Assembly (NCBI GenBank): GCA_040080145.1
Contig: JBEBJA010000007.1
Location: 1 to 28,226 of the forward strand
Direction of reading: 5' to 3'
DNA length: 28,226 bases
Source of the DNA: JANXVY01 sp040080145
GTDB taxonomy: Bacteria; Pseudomonadota; Alphaproteobacteria; Rhizobiales; Hyphomicrobiaceae
Shown: positions 1 to 6,520 of the stretch, piece after piece
Layout: each line of letters begins with the position of its first letter
How positions within the stretch are numbered: position 1 is the first letter of the stretch
Position numbers and translations under genes: made by a program
Notes under the pieces: model-generated
Database searches by the model: none
Told to the model about the DNA's origin: nothing
What the model saw: only the letters and a program-made list of their open reading frames with translations

Positions 1-402
1 CGGCAGTGTCTCCCATAGAATTTGGCTGCCAGCGGCCCCGCAGGGATCGACCCCCCGCCTGTCTTTCGGCACCCCCACCCCGGCGCAAATCGAAACCCAA
101 AATTTTATTTTGAAAACGGCCAATAGGCCCTCCCAGCTTCTACCCTCCATCGTTCGACGTATCGCGCCAACAAGGCAACCAAGCCCTCAAACTTCACGAC
201 GCCTCACGGATCCACACGTGCCAACTCATTCCGCACTCTCAAAGAGCCGGCTGCCCCGTTGCTTGGTTGAGCACCGGTTCGTGAAAGCTGTTGCTTGACC
301 AGCGAATGGCAGATACGTTCTGCCTGCCCCGGCCTATGTGTCCGGTACGCTAACTGCTGCTGCTGCTGCTGCTTCCCCCAATTCCATCTATGGAGCGCAG
401 CT
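1..402. other. 402-base stretch without a convincing gene
   Basis: No reading frame here has a good ribosome binding site and convincing composition. The only distinctive element is a run of six CTG triplets at 354-371; read through in one frame it would give consecutive cysteines, which argues against coding. A motif AGCGGCCCCGCAGG near position 33 recurs at about 748-761, just ahead of the gene starting at 769. The left boundary of the island, if it is nearby, cannot be recognised from this sequence. Confidence 0.4.
354..371. repeat. (CTG)6 trinucleotide repeat
   Basis: Six perfect tandem CTG triplets lie 30 bases ahead of the small reading frame that starts at 403. It is a simple-sequence tract and could be slippage-prone. 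Nothing else in the sequence suggests a function. Confidence 0.8.
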
Positions 403-630
403 ATGCCCAACGACATTATTCTTGCCCGCCTATACGACCTTCACGACGCCGCGTGTGGCCGTGACCTGAGCGTTCGTATCCGCTCCGCAGACCAGCGCCA
501 CTTGATCCTCAACTCAGCAGTCACGACCGAAAGGTGCTCCACTCTCAAGGTTGGCGCGCGCGCCATAGACCTGAGTGAGCGCCGTCTGCGCCGTCTCGAA
601 GCGTTGATCGTGGCTATCGTCGCGCCGTAG
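403..630 (+). CDS. Small hypothetical protein, 75 aa
   Basis: The frame is open further upstream, but that part would contain a polycysteine stretch from the CTG tract, so the ATG at 403 is preferred; it has GGAGC six bases upstream. The product is a small, arginine-rich, mostly charged protein with no recognised domain; its C-terminal third (SERRLRRLEALIVAIVAP) could form an amphipathic helix. It ends just where a short stretch resembling the HTH remnant at 2197-2240 begins. It may be a genuine small gene or a chance frame in decayed DNA. Confidence 0.4.
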   Translation: MPNDIILARLYDLHDAACGRDLSVRIRSADQRHLILNSAVTTERCSTLKVGARAIDLSERRLRRLEALIVAIVAP

Positions 631-768
631 TGATGTTGTCGTGCTTCCGTGAAGTCTCGGCAGCCGGACACTACCCCGTCTGCATTTCACTGACGGTGAT
701 GCGTTGTGACGTTTCGGCTTTCCGCCCCTACCCGACTCGATTTACAAGCGGCCCCGCAGGAGGGTCAC

Positions 769-1143
769 ATGTCGCGAGACTATGGCAGGAAGTTGGAGGC
801 GAGGCGCAACGCTGAGGCGCTGTTTCCTCAGGCACAAAAATTCAAGGTGGAAAAGAAGCCTCCGTCTCGGGCGCTTCCGGCACCTCCAGCCCGCTTTAGT
901 GCGCGTTCGGCTCGCCAGATCATGATGGCAATCGGCGAACTGGATGATAAAAAGTCCGCCTATGTCCGAGGGTTCGGCGTCCCTGGGGTGAGCGCAGCTG
1001 AGCTTGATGCGCACCTCAGATTTCTAATACAGCAGGGGTATGTTGAGGTCGCATCGTCGCCGGTAGGCGCAGCATTCGACGCATTCAAGCTGACCGATAA
1101 AGGCGCAGAGTACATCTGGCCTTTCTACGGCGACACTTGGTAG
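769..1143 (+). CDS. Hypothetical protein with winged-helix-like C-terminus, 124 aa
   Basis: The frame is open from 706, but the ATG at 769 has a strong Shine-Dalgarno sequence (CAGGAGGG, 757-764) at correct spacing, so it is taken as the start. The first 40 residues are basic and probably disordered (many K, R, P, A). From about residue 45 the pattern SARQIMMAIGELDDKKS, then a segment with AAELDAHLRFLIQQGYVEV and FDAFKLTDKGAEYI, resembles a small winged helix-turn-helix with a wing ending in LTDKG, a common form in MarR/PadR-like folds. A DNA-binding role is therefore inferred, not demonstrated. The neighbour on its 3' side is a convergent toxin-antitoxin pair. Confidence 0.65.
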   Translation: MSRDYGRKLEARRNAEALFPQAQKFKVEKKPPSRALPAPPARFSARSARQIMMAIGELDDKKSAYVRGFGVPGVSAAELDAHLRFLIQQGYVEVASSPVGAAFDAFKLTDKGAEYIWPFYGDTW

Positions 1144-1155
1144 TCAGAGCCGGAC

Positions 1156-1440
1156 TTAACGAAGCTCAACAACAAGACGTTTGCCAAGAAGGGCAGCAGC
1201 GGCTTCTAGGGTCGCAATAGTTACGCTATTGTATACGGGGTCGAGTATCCGATAAAGTTGCGTGCGACTGGTGCCAAGCATCCTGGCAAACGCTGTTTTC
1301 GTGATCTTCTGCTTTTTCATTTCCTCAGTGAGCTGCCAAGCAATGACGGTCTTCACTGCGCGCGCAGTCGCGGTATCGAGGGTGCCCTCTTCGATGAGGA
1401 ACGCTTCGACGGACGAGCCGATGTGTTTGTTCTTTTTCAT
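1156..1440 (-). CDS. HTH antitoxin of a HigBA-like toxin-antitoxin pair
   Basis: This 94-residue protein is the likely antitoxin of the upstream toxin. Residues about 45-90 form a helix-turn-helix of the XRE/HigA class (KITKTAFARMLGTSRTQLYR followed by VTIATLEAAAALLGKRL), the layout seen in DNA-binding antitoxins that both neutralise the toxin and repress their own promoter. The start overlaps the toxin stop by four bases (1437-1440), implying translational coupling. The order toxin first, antitoxin second is characteristic of higBA and related loci. Family known; target and toxin pairing inferred from overlap and neighbour. Confidence 0.85.
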   Translation of the reverse strand: MKKNKHIGSSVEAFLIEEGTLDTATARAVKTVIAWQLTEEMKKQKITKTAFARMLGTSRTQLYRILDPVYNSVTIATLEAAAALLGKRLVVELR

Positions 1441-1826
1441 GACGCGCTCTCCAAGTCTTTCTTCCGCTTCCGGGCGAGTTCAAGGTCGCTTTTCGGAGTT
1501 TTCTGATCCTTTTTGATGAACCCGTGCAGGATCACCAGTGTGCCGTTATAGTGGGTGAATATCAGCCGTGCGATCTTGGCCGTCGGTAACGTCACCCGGA
1601 GTTCATGCAGTCCTTTACCGAGTGGCCTGTTCAAAGGCATACCCACTGGCCAAGCGAACTGCAGGGTCCTGAGGTGGTCACCGATCTCTACACGTTCGGT
1701 TTTGTCCAAGGACCGTAACCAATCGCGAACAGGCTCGTTTCCAGCCTCAGTCATCCAAAACGCAGCGGGCACCGGCTCAGGCACCTTGGGCGGCAGGACA
1801 TTGGGTAGTTTCTTTTTGCCGACCAC
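1437..1826 (-). CDS. RelE/HigB-superfamily toxin (phage Gp49-like)
   Basis: The 129-residue product has the organisation of Gp49-like/HigB mRNA interferases: an N-terminal EAGNEPVRDWLRSL helix, then the characteristic stretch MPLNRPLGKGLHELRVTL, a strand with ARLIFTHYNGTLVILHGFIKK, and a lysine-rich tail. Proteins of this family cleave mRNA at the ribosome. The start is a GTG at 1824-1826, preceded by GGGGAC and by a good promoter at 1842-1870. The N-terminus is about 20 residues longer than the typical family member and is proline-rich. The antitoxin gene follows with a four-base overlap. Confidence 0.85.
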   Translation of the reverse strand: MVGKKKLPNVLPPKVPEPVPAAFWMTEAGNEPVRDWLRSLDKTERVEIGDHLRTLQFAWPVGMPLNRPLGKGLHELRVTLPTAKIARLIFTHYNGTLVILHGFIKKDQKTPKSDLELARKRKKDLESAS

Positions 1827-1840
1827 GTTCTGTGTCCCCG

Positions 1841-1870
1841 TATATGTACCAACGGCGGTACGTTTGTCAA
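1841..1870 (-). promoter_or_regulatory. Promoter and likely operator of the toxin-antitoxin pair
   Basis: Read on the minus strand, a perfect -35 hexamer TTGACA (1865-1870) is separated by 17 bases from ACATAT (1842-1847). Between them lies the inverted repeat GTACC-N6-GGTAC (1846-1861), overlapping the spacer and -10. Autorepression by the HTH antitoxin through this palindrome is the usual arrangement in such loci; here it is an inference from position. Confidence 0.7.
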
Positions 1871-1960
1871 GATAGGTTTGTTGAAAAACTGAACTGTCGC
1901 CGATTCGCCGTGAACAAACAAAGCCGTGCGCATGGGTTTCCTGCTTCTTGACCTATTCAC

Positions 1961-2000
1961 AAAAGAGAAGCCCCGCCACGGCGTTGGCCATGGCGGGGCT
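1961..2000 (-). terminator. Rho-independent terminator after the HTH pseudogene
   Basis: A perfect 10-base stem (AGCCCCGCCA at 1969-1978 pairing with 1991-2000) is followed on the minus strand by CTCTTTT. It lies about 40 bases beyond the ancestral stop (2042-2044) of the frameshifted HTH gene, so it probably ended that transcript. Confidence 0.75.
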
Positions 2001-2041
2001 CGTAGTTTCCTTCGTTGGACGTTCTATTCTGCTCAAGCCCA

Positions 2042-2264
2042 CTATGCCGCCCGCAGCTTCACAACCGTCCCGGCCACGCGATCCGCACACCTCGACCAAG
2101 CCCGCCGTCGCCAGTTCATTCAGTGCCCGGTTGAGCGCCGACTTCGAAAGCCCCGACCGTTCCGCAAGGCTCCGTTGGCTGCCTGCCAAGTGCCCGCCGT
2201 AGCGCTGTTGTCGAGCTTCCGTGATGCCTCGGGCGACGCAGATTGCCGCTGGCAGGGTTGGCAA
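2042..2264 (-). pseudogene. Frameshifted helix-turn-helix gene remnant
   Basis: The minus strand encodes SQRSLAERSGLSKSALNRAL, clearly related to SQRSLADACGMSKGGLGRAL in the C-terminus of the protein at 6521-7654. Alignment of the DNA shows that at about 2087 two bases are missing (or one inserted) relative to that paralogue. After the shift the frame restores ADRVAGTVVKLRAA and a stop at 2042-2044, matching the paralogue's ADRMSGTVVKLRVA end. In the uncorrected frame the protein runs on to 1953, through the terminator. The open frame continues upstream to about 2290 without a clear start, so this is also probably 5' truncated. Whether the shift is real or a sequencing error cannot be decided here. 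Confidence 0.65.
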
Positions 2265-2322
2265 AAGTGCGGCCTGCCTCGAATGCCGGGGGATCCCCCG
2301 GCCAACAGTTGCCGATTGTGTT

Positions 2323-2874
2323 CTAAGTCAAAGGCACCGAGGGCGGCGAAGTCGAATTCGTTGGGGCACTTGATGGTGCGAAATCATTGGCGTTCATAAC
2401 CTTGCCGCGCAACTTCGAATTCCAAAGTTTCACTTGGCGCTCACGAGGAATATCCAGCCATGGCATCAATTGAATTCCGGCGGACTTGTAGTCTCCGTTG
2501 TGCTGCATTGCTTTGTAATTTTCTTCGAACGTGACGATATGAACACGCTCGCATTCAAGAAGTAGCCTAATAAAATCGGTAGGATTGGCGCCTTCTTTTT
2601 TAAGCTGAACTTCCACAAATTTCGTTAGATTTGTCTGTATGCGCGCGTGGTGCTCCAAGACCGTTCTACTGCCAGCACTAATTGCGGAGACCGATACCAT
2701 TCCCGTGAAAAGCCGAAGATGACGGGTCAATCGATTGGCAACAACGTGCGTATACCAACCGCGAGCCATGCTCGGAGTTACGTTCGGCCTCTTGGCTAAC
2801 CACATAATTTCTTCATAGATGGCTGTTAATTCCAGAACTAATTCAGGTGCAATGGTTTCAAGCGATCTGTTCAT
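2323..2874 (-). CDS. Unknown protein E, last gene of a five-gene operon (183 aa)
   Basis: The frame is open from 3000, but the upstream part overlaps the preceding gene; the ATG at 2874 (MNRSLETIAPEL) lies 32 bases after that gene's stop and is preferred, although it lacks a strong Shine-Dalgarno. The protein is predicted to be largely alpha-helical, with conserved-looking patches WYTHVVANRLTRHLRLF and SRTVLEHHARIQTN, then a shorter C-terminus rich in S, P and T. No family is recognised. The local sequence is visibly more A/T-rich than the island backbone, consistent with acquisition as cargo. It is probably co-transcribed with four upstream genes. Confidence 0.7.
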   Translation of the reverse strand: MNRSLETIAPELVLELTAIYEEIMWLAKRPNVTPSMARGWYTHVVANRLTRHLRLFTGMVSVSAISAGSRTVLEHHARIQTNLTKFVEVQLKKEGANPTDFIRLLLECERVHIVTFEENYKAMQHNGDYKSAGIQLMPWLDIPRERQVKLWNSKLRGKVMNANDFAPSSAPTNSTSPPSVPLT

Positions 2875-2906
2875 CTTGACGTGGCGAGCCTTCACTGTGC
2901 CGAGCG

Positions 2907-3395
2907 TTAAAATCCAAGTCGAGTTGCCAACCAAGCTGCGAAAGATAGCGCACCAATGGAGCCGAAGACCACGATCAAACCAGGTAGGCCATCCCACCAA
3001 TCACGCCGCTGACAGTGCAGTTTAGCGGCTAAGCTGTCTCGGAGTTCAGCCAAGGCTTCGACATCACCATTCGTGGCCAACTCCTTTGCCTCGACAACAC
3101 TTGCCCAGGTTGGATGCTTGAGCTTTTCAAGCTTCTCGACAAGTTCGATGACGTCGCCGATCAACTTAGCAACCAATAGGTCGTCGAAGCTTTTTAAAGC
3201 TTCATCCTTGAGCCGTTGAGATGTGACGAGAGGCGTTGTCAAATCGCGCACCACATTATTCAGGAAGCTGTTGTCGGGCAAAACCGCAACCTCTATAGCA
3301 CCTTGCGCCGCTCGACAACCAAGTAACGGAGTGACGAGGAAAGCAGGACTTTCGGTAACTGCTGTCCATAACCCCGCAGCGACATGGTAGGTCAA
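2907..3395 (-). CDS. Unknown protein D with a C-terminal membrane anchor (162 aa)
   Basis: The start is a TTG at 3393-3395, only 12 bases after the stop of the upstream gene; no ATG is available nearby. The centre (roughly residues 55-125) is charged and helical (LVEKLEKLKHPTWASVVEAKEL) with coiled-coil character. It ends in a single hydrophobic segment (GLPGLIVVFGSIGALSFAAW) and a four- to six-residue tail, i.e. a tail-anchored inner-membrane protein. The N-terminal 30 residues are moderately hydrophobic and could act as a second membrane contact. No family is recognised. As the only membrane member of the operon it could tether or be the effector of the system; this is inference. Confidence 0.7.
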   Translation of the reverse strand: MTYHVAAGLWTAVTESPAFLVTPLLGCRAAQGAIEVAVLPDNSFLNNVVRDLTTPLVTSQRLKDEALKSFDDLLVAKLIGDVIELVEKLEKLKHPTWASVVEAKELATNGDVEALAELRDSLAAKLHCQRRDWWDGLPGLIVVFGSIGALSFAAWLATRLGF

Positions 3396-3407
3396 CTGCT
3401 ATATCAG

Positions 3408-3917
3408 TTATTCAGGCTGCGGGGCGTTGGCGGCGTTGTGATGAAACAACATCACGCTTCTTTTACTTTTTCTGACGATCTCAGGCTCAAAAGCTTCCAA
3501 TAAGAAGCGGCGTAGATCTATGAATGCTTCAATGTCCGCAGAGGCCTGATTAAGTTCAATGGACAGCACGTCCCCCACGCACTCTTCCCGCTGTTTTTCG
3601 AAAGCCCACAACAGCGCAATCCACCTCTGCGCAAGGATCTTTCTAATTCTAGCAACCACCGGCTTAGGCTTTTTCACATCAAACCAGAAAAATTCCACAC
3701 TTTCGTAATTGGTAGCATCCCCAACCGGCAGTTTTGTAATCGCCATTTCTTCCATAGCCAGCGCACGGAACGCGGACGCCAACTCTTGATCTTCAATTAT
3801 GAAATGCTGATCGGATGCAGCGAAAGTAAGTTCATTTATGCTTGGCTTACCTAAATTCTTCAGGACATTCGGGTTGACCACAGTAAGACTTGTCTCTAGG
3901 TGAGCCGCGTTCGCCAT
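3408..3917 (-). CDS. Unknown protein C of the five-gene operon (169 aa)
   Basis: The ATG at 3915-3917 follows the stop of the previous gene by two bases, with GAAG upstream. The protein has an N-terminal half with strand-like patterns (INELTFAASDQHFIIED, SVEFFWFDV) and a helical second half (WIALLWAFEKQREECVGDVL, FIDLRRFLLEAFEPEIV). No catalytic signature or known domain is recognised and there is no membrane segment or signal peptide. Tight spacing on both sides indicates that it is translated with its neighbours and probably works in the same complex or pathway. Confidence 0.75.
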   Translation of the reverse strand: MANAAHLETSLTVVNPNVLKNLGKPSINELTFAASDQHFIIEDQELASAFRALAMEEMAITKLPVGDATNYESVEFFWFDVKKPKPVVARIRKILAQRWIALLWAFEKQREECVGDVLSIELNQASADIEAFIDLRRFLLEAFEPEIVRKSKRSVMLFHHNAANAPQPE

Positions 3918-3919
3918 CT

Positions 3920-4135
3920 TCAGTTCTCATCTTCGATAAATGTTATTCGGAACCCGTGTCGTAGCTCGTGCTTTTTCGCGTCAGCCCTGGCTCCCCGATT
4001 GACCGAGCGGCAAATTATTACCACCTCTTTGACATTCGCTTCGTCTTTGAGGGCCTTACCGACAATCTCGGCTAACATTGGCCCAGTTACCTCGCGGTCC
4101 TTCATCTCCACGGAGATGCGTAAACTGTACGTCAT
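3920..4135 (-). CDS. Unknown small protein B of the five-gene operon (71 aa)
   Basis: The ATG at 4133-4135 overlaps the stop of the preceding gene (ATGA type, 4132-4135), a strong coupling signal. The 71-residue protein has a beta-alpha-beta pattern: YSLRISVEM, a helix LAEIVGKALKDEAN, a strand VKEVVIICRS, a basic loop, and a final strand FRITFIEDEN. A small ferredoxin-like or nucleic-acid-binding fold is conceivable but not assignable. No family is recognised. Confidence 0.75.
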   Translation of the reverse strand: MTYSLRISVEMKDREVTGPMLAEIVGKALKDEANVKEVVIICRSVNRGARADAKKHELRHGFRITFIEDEN

Positions 4136-4413
4136 CGACCGTCCTTCGCCTCTCGGATAGCCTTGATGACTTTGTTTGCCATCCGTCGTCCAGAGGCGTC
4201 GTCTTTCGTGTTGAGGTCGATTAGCAAATCCGGCCCTCGCGCCTGTTGATCGAGGTTCTTGCTCGTTAATCGATCTCCGTTACCCAGCCGCATGGTGACC
4301 GACTTCCAAGTCTTGAATTTTTCGAACATCCGCCGACGCCACATATTCTCGAAGGCATGCCCCTCTTCGGCGCGCGTCAGCTTTCCGCTGTTGTGACCAA
4401 AACTTTTCGCCAT
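4132..4413 (-). CDS. Unknown basic protein A, first gene of the five-gene operon (93 aa)
   Basis: The ATG at 4411-4413 has GGAG seven bases upstream. The product is small and strongly basic, starting MAKSFGHNSGKLTRAEEG, followed by WRRRMFEKFKTWKSVTMRLG and a C-terminal helix MANKVIKAIREAKDGR. No domain is recognised; the charge suggests nucleic-acid or phospholipid contact. It leads an operon of five minus-strand genes (4413 down to 2323) joined by overlaps or gaps of at most 32 bases, and is divergent from the 312-residue gene at 4713. Confidence 0.75.
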   Translation of the reverse strand: MAKSFGHNSGKLTRAEEGHAFENMWRRRMFEKFKTWKSVTMRLGNGDRLTSKNLDQQARGPDLLIDLNTKDDASGRRMANKVIKAIREAKDGR

Positions 4414-4712
4414 CCGTCAACTCCAGTTACGCTACCCTCTACTGTGGTCTGTCGTCAGGCTCAGCGAGCACGATGAGTGCAAGATTGAATAGAGATACGC
4501 ACAAGATCTGTACACAACTATTGCGTGGTGCCCGACTAACGTCGGCTCGCTTACTTTCCCACTCTACGCGATTAGATGAAGGTCTTGCGTAGCGTGAGAA
4601 CGCGAATGTCCGACCCCGAGTAGACCGACCACGTTCTGTACGTGATATTAAAATATAAAATGAAGCGCCGTGGCGAGCGCAGGCGACGAGCATAGACAAC
4701 GAGGGGCTGTCG
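4414..4712. promoter_or_regulatory. Divergent promoter region between the five-gene operon and the 312-aa gene
   Basis: This 299-base gap separates two divergent transcription units and must hold both promoters. The most promoter-like part is the A/T-rich stretch 4641-4661 (GATATTAAAATATAAAA), about 50 bases ahead of the plus-strand start, which contains possible -10 elements but no good -35 partner. No clear minus-strand promoter or operator palindrome was found by eye. Confidence 0.35.
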
Positions 4713-5651
4713 ATGGGCAAGCGGCGAAAGCGGACACAATATGCTCACTTTGATGATATCAGGGCCGAAATCATGCCGATGATCGAGCGGCTCTGTGAAC
4801 TGCATGATCAAACCGATCCGCGCAAAGGCCACGCCTCGGAGACTGATAAATATGACCATGCGCAGCGCGCAATTGCGATCTGGTGGCAATTATACGCCCG
4901 ACTGATGCTATGGACGCAAAGTCATATAATAGGATATGAAATAGCCAAGTGGAATTCGAAGGCCATTGATGTTCTCGCGGTAGAACGCGGCAGCCAGATC
5001 AATGCAAATTCACACGAGTTAGAGGGGCTTGGAGCCTTGTGGGCAGTCAATCGCCCTGGAGACGACGGGTATGCTGACCCGTTATCGGAAAAACTAGACA
5101 AAGCAGGCATTGAGTTTGATGACGATACAATGCGGCGGGTAATAGGAGCGCTTTTATATTCGATGAGTTCAGATAGTAGTGTTTGGCGGTTTCCGCTAAC
5201 AAATGGGCTTCGCGCGCTAAATTACGGAGAGACCCTTCAATTTCTTAAGCCGACAAAGGCTCGTCGACGCGGCTCCCCTTTTAAACTTGATGCCGCGCGC
5301 GGTGATGCCATAGCGCAAATATATTTTATGGAGGGGCGCGGGATTAAGAAGCATGTCGCGCAAACTCGCATCGGCGACGCTTTAGCTGTGAGTGCAGAAA
5401 CGCTTCGTGATTGGGAGAAGCGCTTGAAGAAAGACGATTGGTTCGCTTTCGTCTGGAGTGCAGCTTGGATTGCAGGCCATCTGAAAGAAAATCCGGGATT
5501 GGTGGCTGAGGATGAGTTTGAAGTAATGTACTTCGGGATCGACGACAACATAGCAGTTGCTCGACGCTATCTAGCTGAAGTGAACCCGGATGCTCAGCTA
5601 ATGCGGATCAAGGAAACCCTACGTCGGCACCAGGGCAAAGGTGGTGGCTAA
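4713..5651 (+). CDS. Unknown protein with a possible C-terminal helix-turn-helix (312 aa)
   Basis: The ATG at 4713 has GAGGGG at suitable spacing. The N-terminus is basic (MGKRRKRTQ), followed by a largely helical region with several tryptophans. After a basic patch KARRRGSPF (around residues 183-191) comes a segment GIKKHVAQTRIGDALAVSAE then TLRDWEKRL that has the appearance of a helix-turn-helix in which 'VSAETLRDW' would be the recognition helix. The C-terminus is acidic. No family is recognised. It is divergent from the five-gene operon and might be its regulator, or an independent cargo gene. Composition is more A/T-rich than the backbone. Confidence 0.7.
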   Translation: MGKRRKRTQYAHFDDIRAEIMPMIERLCELHDQTDPRKGHASETDKYDHAQRAIAIWWQLYARLMLWTQSHIIGYEIAKWNSKAIDVLAVERGSQINANSHELEGLGALWAVNRPGDDGYADPLSEKLDKAGIEFDDDTMRRVIGALLYSMSSDSSVWRFPLTNGLRALNYGETLQFLKPTKARRRGSPFKLDAARGDAIAQIYFMEGRGIKKHVAQTRIGDALAVSAETLRDWEKRLKKDDWFAFVWSAAWIAGHLKENPGLVAEDEFEVMYFGIDDNIAVARRYLAEVNPDAQLMRIKETLRRHQGKGGG

Positions 5652-5763
5652 TGATGGTGGTTTAGACACCAGATTTCCGGTGGCGATATGGGCAGCAACA
5701 TACACCGCGATTTCAAGGCATTACGCCTCTAGTATCAAATGACAACCAGAGGAGGGCCAATGA

Positions 5764-5883
5764 ATGACGTCTAAGCACTACCGCGTCGTGCCGCTAGTGA
5801 TCTTTACACTGTGCCTTGAAGCGCTGTGGCTGCCGCGCCTAGTTGTTCTGCGGTTGCGTGTGCGGCTTGCAGTTGGCAAGTAA
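5764..5883 (+). CDS. Small membrane-peptide gene, 39 aa
   Basis: An AGGAGGG Shine-Dalgarno lies seven bases ahead of this ATG. The 39-residue product begins MTSKHYRVV, has a hydrophobic core PLVIFTLCLEALWLP and LVVL, and ends in an arginine-rich tail (RLRVRLAVGK), the pattern of a single-span peptide with a positive cytoplasmic end. The stop is followed within seven bases by a very strong terminator (5890-5924). An overlapping 11-codon frame starting at 5739 carries the same Shine-Dalgarno inside it and stops at 5774, so coupled translation is possible. Possible roles include a type I-toxin-like peptide or a leader; no homologue is recognised. Confidence 0.55.
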   Translation: MTSKHYRVVPLVIFTLCLEALWLPRLVVLRLRVRLAVGK

Positions 5884-5889
5884 CGGAGT

Positions 5890-5924
5890 GGAGCGGCGTG
5901 CGGCGCACGCCGCTCCCGATTTTG
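5890..5924 (+). terminator. Strong Rho-independent terminator
   Basis: GGAGCGGCGTGCG (5890-5902) pairs perfectly with 5904-5916, a 13-base arm on each side of a single central base, followed by CGATTTTGTT. It immediately follows the 39-codon gene on the plus strand and the minus-strand gene converging on it ends at 5925. The U-tract fits plus-strand termination. Confidence 0.85.
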
Positions 5925-6233
5925 TTAGTCCTCAAATCCTTCAACGTCAGGTTCGTCGGCGACGCCACAATCGAAGTTTTCGATCAACTCATGCCCACCA
6001 AGTTCATATGAACAGAGATTTGTTACGCCTGCAGGATACTCCCACACAAACCAACTCAATGTTCCTAGGTTATCATGTTCAACTTCGGCACCATAGCAGA
6101 CTTCCGCCCCCATTTGCCTTTCGTTGGCGGAAATCGAATGCCAATCAAGCTCGTCACTAGCTATTTCGAATATTTCGCCAGTGATTTTGTCTTTAATTCG
6201 TGCGGTACCTCTGCAATTTATTTTAATCGTCAA
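5925..6233 (-). CDS. Hypothetical acidic protein, 102 aa
   Basis: The start is a TTG at 6231-6233 with AGGAG about ten bases upstream; there is no better ATG. The sequence starts MTIKINCRGTARIKDKITGE and is acidic at its C-terminus (CGVADEPDVEGFED). Strand-rich pattern with aromatic residues (LSWFVWEYPAG) suggests a small beta fold, but no family is recognised. It stands alone between a terminator (5890-5924) and a 287-base gap, so is probably a single-gene unit. Confidence 0.65.
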   Translation of the reverse strand: MTIKINCRGTARIKDKITGEIFEIASDELDWHSISANERQMGAEVCYGAEVEHDNLGTLSWFVWEYPAGVTNLCSYELGGHELIENFDCGVADEPDVEGFED

Positions 6234-6447
6234 AATTGTAATGCTCCTGTAATATGTTTTAAAATGTTAAGTAGGTCGCGTGAGATTAAATTCACGACGA
6301 GCCCCGTCAGTCTAACGAGTGTCTTGCGATGATTTTTTTTTGAAAATACCGGGCGATCTCGCCAGCCTTCTCAAGATAGCACAATGGCGACTACGGCGCA
6401 ACCTTTTTGGAACGATTTGGCCCATTTGCGATTGTTCGATAGAAGAT

Positions 6448-6502
6448 GTGCGAGCCCGTCGAAATTCGCCTGCAATTGGCATAAACTGTGACGGGCTCGC
6501 AC
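6448..6502 (-). terminator. Large hairpin downstream of the membrane/HTH gene
   Basis: A perfect 13-base stem (GTGCGAGCCCGTC at 6448-6460 with 6490-6502) with a 29-base loop lies 18 bases beyond the stop of the minus-strand gene at 6521. On the minus strand it is followed only by ATCTTCT, so the U-tract is weak. Termination or 3'-end protection is likely; a regulatory RNA structure is an alternative. Confidence 0.55.
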
Positions 6503-6520
6503 TACCTGGCGTTCGAGTTT

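Noticed and set aside
295..402. Upstream extension of the small gene at 403
   Set aside because: The extension encodes consecutive cysteines from the CTG tract and lacks a ribosome binding site.
1819..4639. 15-base match CCGACCACGTTCTGT at 1819-1833 and 4625-4639
   Set aside because: A 15-base match somewhere in 28 kb, both strands counted, is expected about once by chance, and the flanks do not align.
5688..5732. 14-codon frame starting MGSNIHRDF
   Set aside because: No good Shine-Dalgarno and too short to support on its own.
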